This document shows positions 34,638 to 43,250 of a stretch of DNA of 64,000 nt, piece after piece. Position 1 is the stretch's first letter. Every line of letters begins with the position of its first letter. The position numbers were made by a program, and so were the translations under genes. Origin of the DNA: an uncultured Lachnospiraceae bacterium (GTDB lineage: Bacteria > Bacillota > Clostridia > Lachnospirales > Lachnospiraceae); the NCBI GenBank assembly GCA_900550285.1, contig URRW01000002.1, positions 1 to 64,000 of the forward strand, given 5' to 3'. The notes under the pieces are model-generated. The model worked only from the letters and a program-made list of their open reading frames with translations, did not search any database and was not told the DNA's origin.

Positions 34638-37175
34638 ATGAAACAACAGCTTTTACATGAAAACTGGGAAATGCGTCAGGTCGGCACGACAGAGCTGCTT
34701 CCCGCAACTGTGCCCGGCAGCGTTTACGGCGATCTGCTGGCAAACAACAAAATGGAAGATCCGTTCTGGAAGGACAATGAGATCGAAGCCTGCGAGCTGA
34801 TGGAGGAGGATTACGAGTACGTTTCCCGCTTCGACTGCGAAGAAGGCATGATGGACAACGACCGCGTTGTGCTGCATTTTGACGGTATCGATACCGTTGC
34901 GGACGTATATTTAAACGGCGTGCATCTGGGAAGCCCTTTAAGCATGCACCGCATTTGGGAATATGATGTGAAGGAAATCCTGCATGATAAGGACAACGAA
35001 CTGAAAGTTATCCTGCATTCCCCGAACAAGTGGATCCGCGAGGCGTTCAAAAAGTGCCGCACGCTGGGCAATGACGATACATTTGAAGGCTTCATGCACC
35101 TGCGCAAGGCGCACTACGGCTTTGGCTGGGACTGGGGCGCACACCTTCCTGACGCGGGCATTTTCCGTCCGGTATCCCTGCTTGGCATCAGCACGGCGAG
35201 AATCGACAATGTCCTGATCTTACAGGAGCATGAGCGCACCGGCGAGACAGAGCCCGGCACTGTCCGCCCGATCACCAAATCCGTAACCCTGACCTTTCAG
35301 GTGGAGCAGGAGACGGTCGGCGACGAGGAGCACGGCCCTGCGTTAAAGGACGTGACCGGCGGCTTTACCTGCAAAAAATGCGGCAAAAACTTCAGCTATA
35401 CGGTAGAGATCACAGCGCCTGACGGCTCCGTGAGCCTTTATGAGGATTCCCCGGTTCAGGTAAAGATCGGCGAGCCGAAGCTGTGGTGGCCAAACGGCTA
35501 TGGCGAGCAGAACCTGTATCAGGTAAAGGTAACCCTGTTCTGCGACGGAAAGAAGCTGGACGAGTGGTGCAAAAAGATCGGTCTGCGCACGATGACCATG
35601 CACATCGAAAAGGACGAGTGGGGCGAGTGCTTCGCGCATCAGGTAAACGGCGTTGACGTATTCGCGATGGGTGCGGACTATATCCCCGAGGACAACCTGC
35701 TTGGCAGAGTGACGCCCGAGACGACAAGAAAGCTTCTGGAAAAGGGCAAATTTGCAAACTTTAACTCCATCCGCGTATGGGGCGGCGGCTATTACCCGTC
35801 CGACTGGTTCTATGACATCTGCGACGAGCTGGGCCTGATGGTATGGCAGGACTTCATGTTCGCATGCTCCGTTTACGAGCTGACGCCTGAATTTGAAGCG
35901 AACATCCGTCAGGAGTTTATCGAAAACGTGAAGCGCATCCGCCATCACGCATCCTTAGGCTTATGGTGCGGCAACAACGAAATGGAAATGTTCGTAGGCG
36001 CGCGCAACGAGTGGGTAACAAAGGATACGGAGGTGCGCGATTATCTGTTTATGTACGAGCGCATCATTCCCGAGATCGTGCACAAATATGATCCGCAGGC
36101 GTTCTACTGGCCGGCAAGCCCGTCCTCAGGCGGAAGCTTCGACAAGCCCAACGACCCGGACCGCGGCGACGTGCATTATTGGAGCGTATGGCACGGAAAC
36201 CGTCCGTTTACCGAGTACCGCCAGTATTTCTTCCGCTATCTGTCCGAGTTCGGCTTCCAGGCGTTCCCGTCCGTAAAGACGATCGAAACCTTTACAGACG
36301 ATCCGGCTGACATGAACCCCTTCTCCTACATTATGGAGAAGCACGAGCGTCAGTACGGCGCATGCGGCAAGATCATGGGCTATATGCAGCAGACCTACAA
36401 ATATCCCAACGGCTTCCCGACCTTCGTATACGCGTCCCAGCTTCTGCAGGCGGACGGGATCCGTTACGGTGTAGAGCATTTCCGCCGCAACAGGGGCCGC
36501 TGCATGGGCGCCGTGTACTGGCAGTTCAACGACTGCTGGCCGGTAATCTCATGGGCTTCCGTTGATTACAGCGGACGCTTAAAGGCGCTGCACTATTACG
36601 CAAAACGCTTCTTTGCGCCTCTGATGATCTCCTGTGAGGAGCAGGGCATGATGAGCGCGGAAGCGAACATGAACAGAGAGCATTTCGTATTTGAAAAATC
36701 CATCCGCTTAAACGTTTCCAACGAGACGATGAGCGATAAGAAGGTGACGGTCCGCTGGGCGCTGAGAAACCCGAAGGGCGAGGTACTTTCCGAGAGCGGC
36801 GAAAAAGAGCTGGTTGTTCCGGCGCTGACAAGCGTATGGCTGGATAAGGTGGAATTCCCCAATGCGGATATGTTCACCGAGTATGTAAGCTACGAGCTGA
36901 TCTGCGACGGCGAGGTAGTATCCGACGGAACGGTTAACTTCTCCTATCCGAAATACTTTAAGTATGAGGATCCGGAGCTGTCCTGCCGCATCGAGGGCGA
37001 CGAGATCGTTGTTTCCGCAAAGGCTTACGCAAAGAGCGTGGAGATCTTAAACGAAAACGAGGATCTGGTTCTTTCCGACAACTATTTCGATCTGAATGCG
37101 GACGAAAAGCGTGTGAAGGTTCTTTCCGGAAGCACCGAAAACCTGCGCCTGCGCAGCGTATTTGACATCAGATAA
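34638..37175 (+). CDS. Beta-mannosidase, glycoside hydrolase family 2
   Basis: 845 residues. The N-terminal jelly roll has ATVPGSVYGDLLANNKMEDPFW, typical of beta-mannosidases; GFGWDWGAHLPDAGIF follows. The barrel carries acid/base Glu448 in WCGNNEME and nucleophile Glu537 in SEFGFQAFPS. It cuts the Man-beta-1,4-GlcNAc bond of the N-glycan core or beta-mannan ends, completing what GH125 and GH38 begin. The second domain has a CxxC pair (Cys245, Cys248) in a short loop. No signal peptide. Confidence 0.93.
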   Translation: MKQQLLHENWEMRQVGTTELLPATVPGSVYGDLLANNKMEDPFWKDNEIEACELMEEDYEYVSRFDCEEGMMDNDRVVLHFDGIDTVADVYLNGVHLGSPLSMHRIWEYDVKEILHDKDNELKVILHSPNKWIREAFKKCRTLGNDDTFEGFMHLRKAHYGFGWDWGAHLPDAGIFRPVSLLGISTARIDNVLILQEHERTGETEPGTVRPITKSVTLTFQVEQETVGDEEHGPALKDVTGGFTCKKCGKNFSYTVEITAPDGSVSLYEDSPVQVKIGEPKLWWPNGYGEQNLYQVKVTLFCDGKKLDEWCKKIGLRTMTMHIEKDEWGECFAHQVNGVDVFAMGADYIPEDNLLGRVTPETTRKLLEKGKFANFNSIRVWGGGYYPSDWFYDICDELGLMVWQDFMFACSVYELTPEFEANIRQEFIENVKRIRHHASLGLWCGNNEMEMFVGARNEWVTKDTEVRDYLFMYERIIPEIVHKYDPQAFYWPASPSSGGSFDKPNDPDRGDVHYWSVWHGNRPFTEYRQYFFRYLSEFGFQAFPSVKTIETFTDDPADMNPFSYIMEKHERQYGACGKIMGYMQQTYKYPNGFPTFVYASQLLQADGIRYGVEHFRRNRGRCMGAVYWQFNDCWPVISWASVDYSGRLKALHYYAKRFFAPLMISCEEQGMMSAEANMNREHFVFEKSIRLNVSNETMSDKKVTVRWALRNPKGEVLSESGEKELVVPALTSVWLDKVEFPNADMFTEYVSYELICDGEVVSDGTVNFSYPKYFKYEDPELSCRIEGDEIVVSAKAYAKSVEILNENEDLVLSDNYFDLNADEKRVKVLSGSTENLRLRSVFDIR

Positions 37176-37198
37176 GATCCTGCCTGTCAGGGAAATAT

Positions 37199-37245
37199 TA
37201 AAAAAAGGCTGCAGCCGTCAACGCGTTTGGGCGCTGCGGCCTTTG
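37199..37245 (+). terminator. Terminator after the glycan operon
   Basis: AAAGGCTGCAGC pairs with GCTGCGGCCTTT with one G-U pair and a loop of about 20 bases. The T-run after it is short, so termination may be partial, letting some transcript reach the ABC exporter. Confidence 0.55.
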
Positions 37246-37274
37246 CCGTTTAAACGGCGGAGGTAGAGGGCAAA

Positions 37275-39140
37275 ATGCTGTTTCATAAAAAGGGAGGGGC
37301 TTCTGCACAGGAAGCAAAGCCCAAAAAAGAACGGGTGCGCTGGGCGGACCGCCGGGGCGTGCCGGAGGAAGGGCTGGAGCGGTTTCAGGAATATCTTCAC
37401 ACCTATTCCACAAACAAAAACCACCCGGTCAAGATCTTATGCAGCTTTTACAAGGGGACGCAGAAGAAGCTGGCGCTGTCGGGATTTTTCCTGATCCTGC
37501 AGCGTTCGCCGGTCTGGGTGATCCCGATCGTGACGAGCAATATCATCAACGCGGCGACCAATCCGGACGCAAACGCGCTGGAAATCATTTTGTTCAACCT
37601 TCTGATCGCGCTTATTTTTATCATCCAGAACGCCGGGACAAACTATCTGGCGACGAAGGAATATGCCAGCGTCAACAGAAGCATTGAAGGCTCCTTAAGA
37701 AATGCGATGGTCAGAAAGCTCCAGCAGCTTTCGATCATGTTCCACAAAGAGGTACAGTCGGGGCGGCTGCAGTCCAAGATCATGCGCGATGTGGAAAACG
37801 TGACCGAGCTGTTGAATCAGGTGTTTAAAACGCTGTTTTTCTTCGTGCTGGATATTTCCGTCGTCGTGGTGATCACGCTGCAGAAAAGCCCGGTCGTATT
37901 TTTGTTTTTCCTTGTAGTCGTACCCTTTGCGGTGCTGACGATGCGCGCCTTTAAAAAGCCGGTTGCGGAGAAAAACCAGGAATTCAGAAGCGAAATGGAA
38001 AACACCCAGGGCGCGGTCGCGGAAATGCTGGAAATGATCCCCGTCGCGCGGGCGCACGGGCTTCAGGAGGAAGAGATCAGCAAGATGAACACCCACTTGA
38101 ACCGGATCGTAAACAGAGGCTACAATCTGGATCTGGTAAACGCCCTGTTCGGCGCGGTCAACTGGGTTGTTTTTCAGGCGTTCCAGATCATCTGTCTGGC
38201 GTTTACGGGCTATCTGGCGGTAAAGGGCAAGATCAGTGTCGGCGAGGTGGTTTTATACCAGACGTACTTTGGCTCTCTGGTAGGGCAGATTTCCACGCTG
38301 ATCAGCATTTATCCGCAGATCAGCAAAGGGCTGGAATCGGTCAAATCCATCGGAGACATCATGGGCGAGACGCAGGTGGAAGAAAACAATTCCATCGTCC
38401 CGCTGGGCGATTTAAAGGGCGGCGTGGAATTTGTCAACGTGGACTTTAAATATCCCGGCAGCGACAAATGGATCTTAAAAGACTTTACGCTGACGGTAAA
38501 GCCCGGCGAGAGCATCGCCTTTGTGGGAGAATCGGGCGCGGGCAAGTCCACGGTACTGAATCTTCTGATCGGCTTTATCCCGCCGACAAACGGCAAGGTG
38601 CTGATCGACCGCATCAATATGGTAAACCTTGACATCAACGAATACCGCCATCAGATCGCGGTCGTGCCCCAGAACACGATCCTGTTTTCCGGGACGATCA
38701 TGGACAACATTACCTACGGCTTGAAAAATGTGACCGAAGCGCAGGTCATGGAGGTCATCCGGGAGGTCGGTCTGGACGATATGATCGCGAAGCTGCCGCA
38801 GGGCATCCACACGCAGCTGGGCGAGCACGGCGATAAGCTTTCCGGCGGACAAAGACAGAGGATTTCCATTGCGAGGGCGCTGATTCGCAGGCCGAAGATC
38901 ATCGTATTCGACGAGGCAACAAGCGCGCTGGATTCCGCTTCCGAGAAAAAGGTGCAGGAAGCCACGAACAATATGATGAAAAACTGCACTACCTTCTTGG
39001 TGGCGCACCGTCTTTCCACCATCCGCAACGCGGACCGCATCGTAGCCATGAAGGAAGGCAGGATCGTGGAAGTGGGCAGCTATGAAGAGCTGATGGAAAA
39101 GAAGGGCTATTTTTACGAATTAAAGGCGCTGCAGTCTTAA
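37275..39140 (+). CDS. ABC exporter, fused membrane and ATPase domains
   Basis: 621 residues. Type I exporter half: six membrane helices (about 60-340), then an ATPase with Walker A GESGAGKST, signature LSGGQRQRISIARAL, Walker B IIVFDEATSALD and the H-loop LVAHRLSTI. It works as a homodimer or with an unseen partner. The substrate is unknown; position after the glycan genes suggests a role near that locus but does not prove one. A CydCD-like pair is not present. Confidence 0.9.
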   Translation: MLFHKKGGASAQEAKPKKERVRWADRRGVPEEGLERFQEYLHTYSTNKNHPVKILCSFYKGTQKKLALSGFFLILQRSPVWVIPIVTSNIINAATNPDANALEIILFNLLIALIFIIQNAGTNYLATKEYASVNRSIEGSLRNAMVRKLQQLSIMFHKEVQSGRLQSKIMRDVENVTELLNQVFKTLFFFVLDISVVVVITLQKSPVVFLFFLVVVPFAVLTMRAFKKPVAEKNQEFRSEMENTQGAVAEMLEMIPVARAHGLQEEEISKMNTHLNRIVNRGYNLDLVNALFGAVNWVVFQAFQIICLAFTGYLAVKGKISVGEVVLYQTYFGSLVGQISTLISIYPQISKGLESVKSIGDIMGETQVEENNSIVPLGDLKGGVEFVNVDFKYPGSDKWILKDFTLTVKPGESIAFVGESGAGKSTVLNLLIGFIPPTNGKVLIDRINMVNLDINEYRHQIAVVPQNTILFSGTIMDNITYGLKNVTEAQVMEVIREVGLDDMIAKLPQGIHTQLGEHGDKLSGGQRQRISIARALIRRPKIIVFDEATSALDSASEKKVQEATNNMMKNCTTFLVAHRLSTIRNADRIVAMKEGRIVEVGSYEELMEKKGYFYELKALQS

Positions 39141-39235
39141 AAGTACAGGCTTCCATGCCGGCTGCGGCAGCAAAAAAAGAAATGACAGCCGCCGCCGTCC
39201 GGACAGAACGGGCGGCGGCAGGGAGGAATTTTGGA

Positions 39236-39640
39236 ATGCTGAATATCATAAAAGAAAATAAAATACGCCTGCTGGGGCTGCTTGCAGGGGCGGCGGTGCT
39301 CTTTTTTATCGCGCCGCTGATCCTTACGCAGCTGCCGGAGGAAACGAGGGCAACGGCGACACTGATGATTTTGATGATCGTTAATCAGATCTATATGGCG
39401 GTCGTGGGCTGGCAGGCGAACTATATGGGAAAGCTGGGCGCTTATGTGCCGGTGGCTGCCGTAGCGCTGTATCTGGTATCCGAGCTGGTATTTTATCAGG
39501 CGGTCACGTTCAGCCTTGAGTTAAATTATCTGGAAACCGGATACATCGTGTATCTGCTCCGGAAGATGATCCTGCGCAGGCAGCAGCTTCAGCAGAAGAA
39601 CGCGCAGAAGCCGTTCCCGAAGGGGCTTGGCAGAAAATAA
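39236..39640 (+). CDS. Small hypothetical membrane protein
   Basis: 134 residues, start at 39236 eight bases after GGGAGGA. About three hydrophobic segments (near 12-32, 45-65, 75-100) and a basic, Gln-rich C-terminus. I do not recognise the family. A strong hairpin, GCCGCCGCC (39188-39196) with GGCGGCGGC (39211-39219), sits directly upstream of its ribosome site and could control its translation. It lies 95 bases after the ABC exporter and may be part of that operon. Confidence 0.7.
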   Translation: MLNIIKENKIRLLGLLAGAAVLFFIAPLILTQLPEETRATATLMILMIVNQIYMAVVGWQANYMGKLGAYVPVAAVALYLVSELVFYQAVTFSLELNYLETGYIVYLLRKMILRRQQLQQKNAQKPFPKGLGRK

Positions 39641-39671
39641 ACGGAAACAAAAAAACGCCGCCGGGCTGTTT

Positions 39672-40436
39672 TTACAGAAAGCCGCCGTCGATCGTGATGA
39701 TCTGTCCGGTCAGATAGGTCGGGGACTGGGTCAGCTGGAGCGCAAGGGCTGCAACCTCCTCCGGCGTTCCCAGACGGTCGGCGGGAATCTCTTCGATGAG
39801 CGCCTGCATTTCCTCTTCGGAAAAGCAGCGGTTCATATCGGTGTCGATCACGCCGCAGGCGATGGCGTTGACGGGAATATTGCTGGGCGCAAGCTCCTTT
39901 GCAAGCGCTTTCGTAAGGCTGTTGACCGCGCCCTTGGAGGCGGAGTAGGCGGCTTCCATGGAAGCCCCGGCAGCGCCCCATACGGAGGAAATATTGAGGA
40001 TGCGTCCGGCGTGCTCGCGTACCATCAGCGGCACGGCGAGCCGGCACGTATAAAAGCAGGCGTCCAGATTGGTTGCCATAAGCCTGCGCCATTCCTCCGG
40101 CGTCATGTCGGAAAGCAGCCCGATGTGGGAAATCCCGGCGTTGTTGACGAGCACATCCAGACGGCGGATCGTGGAAAAGAGCCGCGTCACGGTATCAAAA
40201 TCGCCCATATCGCCGCAGAAAGGGACAGCGCAGATATTACAGCGGTCAGAAAGCTCCTGACAGAGCTTTTTTAATTTGTCCTCATTGCGGACGCAGGTTA
40301 AAATAAGGTCGTAGCCCGCCTGCGCAAAGGCGCGGGCGATGGCTGCGCCGATCCCGCGGGACGCGCCCGTGATCAGCGCTATGGGGCGTTTCTGGGAGCC
40401 GGGGAGGGGTGTAAAAGCTGTGTCGTTCGTATTCAT
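39672..40436 (-). CDS. FabG-like SDR oxidoreductase
   Basis: 254 residues. Classical SDR: cofactor motif TGASRGIGAAIARAF, NNAGISHIG, catalytic Ser in NISSVWG and the Tyr-Lys pair in AAYSASKGAV, ending in TGQIITIDGGFL. Related proteins reduce 3-oxoacyl-ACP, but in Firmicutes a lone FabG-like gene can also be the EF-P 5-aminopentanone reductase (YmfI). The context gives no fatty-acid genes, so I leave the substrate open. The first 15 residues are an unconserved extension. Confidence 0.85.
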   Translation of the reverse strand: MNTNDTAFTPLPGSQKRPIALITGASRGIGAAIARAFAQAGYDLILTCVRNEDKLKKLCQELSDRCNICAVPFCGDMGDFDTVTRLFSTIRRLDVLVNNAGISHIGLLSDMTPEEWRRLMATNLDACFYTCRLAVPLMVREHAGRILNISSVWGAAGASMEAAYSASKGAVNSLTKALAKELAPSNIPVNAIACGVIDTDMNRCFSEEEMQALIEEIPADRLGTPEEVAALALQLTQSPTYLTGQIITIDGGFL

Positions 40437-40574
40437 AACAAGGATTCTCCTTTCGCGGATGTCAAAATTTTTTTAATGCCCTGCTTTTTGCAGGCTCGTT
40501 TCCCGGCTTGTTCGGGCAGATTCATTGAGTGCTTCAGATTTTATGATTCACTTAACTCCCCGATAACTGGGAAG

Positions 40575-40775
40575 TTATCGCTTATCTATGTTTATTCCAC
40601 TGTCCATCGGTTGAGGTTCATGTAAACTGCATCTAAACTTATCACAATATCCCATTCCATCCCCAAAATCAGGTTTCATTTTCGCACACCGAATGGGTTC
40701 ACCATATTTTCCATGTATACAATACCAGCAAAAATCACAACATGGATCACAGATATCACTATCACAGATGTACAT
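40575..40775 (-). CDS. Small cysteine-rich protein
   Basis: 66 residues with nine cysteines, including DPCCDFCWYC near residues 10-19, spaced like a metal-binding knot. AAGGAG lies seven bases before the ATG. I do not recognise the family. It lies in an AT-rich patch (about 40.5-41.0 kb) that differs from its GC-rich surroundings, which suggests acquisition. A perfect 8-bp hairpin, CGATAACT/AGTTATCG, spans its stop codon at 40561-40580. Confidence 0.6.
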   Translation of the reverse strand: MYICDSDICDPCCDFCWYCIHGKYGEPIRCAKMKPDFGDGMGYCDKFRCSLHEPQPMDSGINIDKR

Positions 40776-40824
40776 ATTTTATCTCCTTAACTTCTAATTT
40801 TGTATCAATCCAAGTGATTTCGTA

Positions 40825-40986
40825 TCATATTAAGCATTCACTAAAAGCTGTTTCTCCATTATCTGTAAAAATTACTGTTACGAAACCATCCACATTTTCA
40901 TCCCATTCCTCATACCCTAAATTCAGCACGTTATTCCAAGATAGTTCATCTCCAACTTCCATTTGCTGTACTCTTACAATTCTCAT
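40825..40986 (-). CDS. Tiny hypothetical protein in AT-rich patch
   Basis: 53 residues beginning MRIVRVQQMEVGDELSW and rich in acidic residues (NLGYEEWDENVDGF). It lies 49 bases upstream of the Cys-rich gene on the same strand, so the two look like a small operon. The ribosome site is poor (GAGG two bases before the ATG), and the frame is open further upstream, so a 5' part may have been lost. No family recognised. Confidence 0.45.
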   Translation of the reverse strand: MRIVRVQQMEVGDELSWNNVLNLGYEEWDENVDGFVTVIFTDNGETAFSECLI

Positions 40987-41034
40987 ATCCTCATATTTCT
41001 GAGGCTGCCTTCCAGTGCAGATCTGTCCACCCGT

Positions 41035-41787
41035 TCATTTATGAGGAGATTTATCCTCTTCTTCACTTTTAAAAACCTTCCCTCCGACAAGCGTCAGCCC
41101 TGCGGTAAGCACAAACCAGAGCAGGGCGGCGGCTCCAAAGCGCAGCAGAAAAAAGATGAATTGGTGCTCTTCCTGCCATTTGTCGTTAAAAGCATAGAAC
41201 ATGTTGTCTGGATCTGCTCCATATTGCGCGCAGACGGCAGAAAGCCCGTTCCGGGCGGCGCGGGTCGTACTTACCTTCTGACCGATGGGAAGGGTGACTC
41301 TTTCGCCCTTTTCGATTGCCTTCGCTGTCTCTTTTGGAATCTGTGCCACGATATAGGTATGATCCGGAAGCTCCAAAAGGTAATAGGGCTGATAGCTGCC
41401 CGAAAAATCAAATCCAGAGGAAAGAACCTCCGGCAGACGGATTTGGCGTCCGGTCGCCCTGCCGTTGACTCTTTGGGTATAGGAACGGTCTTCCCAGGGC
41501 TTCAGGCTTGAAATCCCGGTTTGGACGATCCCCACCGGTTCCGCCGTCACATAATCTGCCAAATGGATGATTTTTGAAAAATCCTCTGCCCCGGTCAGCC
41601 GCGGAATATCTGCGCCGGCGGGAGCGCCGGTAAAGTCAGCCGTGCTGTTTTGCTTTATATCGCGGATGGAAACGGGAGGCTCATTGAATTTAAAAAGAGC
41701 TTCCGGATTCCAGCCGATAAAAAACGGGATGGCGCAGGCAAAAGCGATCAGGACGCTGACAGCCGCAATTATGTTTAGTCTTTTCAT
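41035..41787 (-). CDS. Hypothetical protein with N- and C-terminal membrane helices
   Basis: 250 residues. The start at 41787 follows GGGGA by seven bases; the frame runs on upstream across trxB but that part is a shadow. Membrane helix 1 is about 4-26 and helix 2 about 214-238, with an external domain of about 185 residues between them containing LKPWEDRSYTQRVNG and a Thr-rich segment. A short charged tail (KSEEEDKSPHK) follows. I do not recognise the family; a surface or envelope role is inferred. Confidence 0.65.
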   Translation of the reverse strand: MKRLNIIAAVSVLIAFACAIPFFIGWNPEALFKFNEPPVSIRDIKQNSTADFTGAPAGADIPRLTGAEDFSKIIHLADYVTAEPVGIVQTGISSLKPWEDRSYTQRVNGRATGRQIRLPEVLSSGFDFSGSYQPYYLLELPDHTYIVAQIPKETAKAIEKGERVTLPIGQKVSTTRAARNGLSAVCAQYGADPDNMFYAFNDKWQEEHQFIFFLLRFGAAALLWFVLTAGLTLVGGKVFKSEEEDKSPHK

Positions 41788-42075
41788 GGATCGTTCCCCT
41801 TTTATTCCGATGCGTATCCTAAAAAATATTTTTAAAGCCGTATCCAAAAGAATCCGGTTCCTCCGACGGGTTCCGGCAATGCAGTTTTGTTTTGCAGCTC
41901 TATTATAACAGCTTCTTCTATCTTCAACAATGAAAATCCGCAGCATCGTGTATACAGGCTGTCTGCGCCTGCCAAGTGTGACGAAGTCACTTGTAAAACC
42001 TGTGGATTTTGCGTATACTGATGCCAGAAAAAAGAGCTGGCACAGGCAGTTGGAAAAGCAGGAGGAGAGAATGGT

Positions 42076-42993
42076 ATGCATGATCTGATCATTATCGGCT
42101 CCGGCCCGGCAGGGCTGGGAGCGGCAATATACGGAAAACGCGCGGGACTGGACACGGTCGTTTTGGAAAAGCAGCCTATGAGCGGCGGACAGGTACTCAA
42201 TACGTATGAGGTGGACAATTATCTGGGGCTTCCCGGCATTAACGGCTTTGACATGGGAATGCAGTTTAGGGAGCATGCGGATAAGCTGGGCGCGGTATTT
42301 ATGGAGGCGGACGTGACCGCGATCGAGGATCAGGGCGCGAAAAAGGTTGTCAAGACGGACAAGGGCGATCTGGAAGCGAAGGCTGTGATCGTGGCTTCCG
42401 GGGCGGCGCACCGCAAGCTGGGCGTTTCCGGGGAAGAGGAGTTTGCGGGCAGGGGCATTTCCTACTGCGCGACGTGCGACGGCGCGTTTTTTAAAAAGAA
42501 AACGACGGCGGTGATCGGCGGCGGCGACGTTGCGGTGGAGGACGCAGTCTTTCTGGCGCGTTTTTGCGAAAAGGTTTATCTGGTGCACAGAAGGGATGAG
42601 CTGCGGGCGGCAAAGATCCTTCAGGATCAGCTTTTCTCCCTGCCAAACGTGGAAGTGATCTGGGACAGCGTGGTGGAAGAGATCGAAGGCGGCGAGACGG
42701 TGTCGGGCGTCGTCCTGAAAAATAAAAAGACCGGGGAGACGGTCAAAAAGGCGGTGGACGGCGTATTCATCGCGGTGGGCATCACGCCCAACACCTACAG
42801 CTTTTCCCACCCGCTGGAAATGGATGCGGGCGGCTATATTAAGGCAGGGGAGGACTGCCGCACGAGCGTTCCCGGCATTTTTGCGGCGGGGGACGTGCGG
42901 ACAAAGAAGCTGCGCCAGATCGTGACGGCGGTAGCAGACGGCGCAAACGCGGTCACTTCGGTACAGGAGTATTTTACGGAAGCCGGAATCTGA
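42076..42993 (+). CDS. trxB: Thioredoxin reductase-like flavoprotein
   Basis: 305 residues. FAD motif IIGSGPAGLGAAIYG, NADPH motif VIGGGDVAVEDAVFLA, redox-active Cys131-Ala-Thr-Cys134, and FAD-binding GIFAAGDVRTKKLRQ. Length and order match TrxB, which reduces thioredoxin with NADPH. The thioredoxin gene is not adjacent, so a ferredoxin-linked variant is possible. AGGAGGAG lies eight bases before the ATG. Confidence 0.9.
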   Translation: MHDLIIIGSGPAGLGAAIYGKRAGLDTVVLEKQPMSGGQVLNTYEVDNYLGLPGINGFDMGMQFREHADKLGAVFMEADVTAIEDQGAKKVVKTDKGDLEAKAVIVASGAAHRKLGVSGEEEFAGRGISYCATCDGAFFKKKTTAVIGGGDVAVEDAVFLARFCEKVYLVHRRDELRAAKILQDQLFSLPNVEVIWDSVVEEIEGGETVSGVVLKNKKTGETVKKAVDGVFIAVGITPNTYSFSHPLEMDAGGYIKAGEDCRTSVPGIFAAGDVRTKKLRQIVTAVADGANAVTSVQEYFTEAGI

Positions 42994-43030
42994 GCCGATT
43001 CTGGAAAATGATGGAAGAAAACGGGATTAC

Positions 43031-43078
43031 AGCGATCGCGGACTGCACAATGAACAGGGCAGTCCGCGATCGCTTTGT
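43031..43078. terminator. Strong terminator hairpin after trxB
   Basis: AGCGATCGCGGACTGC (43031-43046) pairs perfectly with GCAGTCCGCGATCGCT (43059-43074), a 16-bp stem with a 12-base loop. A short T-run follows. Confidence 0.85.
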
Positions 43079-43151
43079 GCAAATTCACAAAAAGACATGA
43101 TTTGTTCATAAAAAAGACACAAAATATGGCATAATTTAAAAGACGCAGGAA

Positions 43152-43180
43152 TTGACAAAAAAGTTGCGCCATGTTATAGT
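43152..43180 (+). promoter_or_regulatory. Sigma-A promoter of the NlpC/P60 gene
   Basis: TTGACA (43152-43157) and TATAGT (43175-43180) at the ideal 17-base spacing, 70 bases before the gene. Confidence 0.8.
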
Positions 43181-43250
43181 AATTTTCGGATTTAATAATT
43201 TCGTAACAAATGTAACAAATGATTGAAACAAGCAGATTCAGAGGATACTC

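Noticed and set aside
41788..42810. Upstream part of a 591-codon minus-strand frame
   Set aside because: It runs antisense through trxB. The real gene starts at 41787 with a good ribosome site and a membrane helix.
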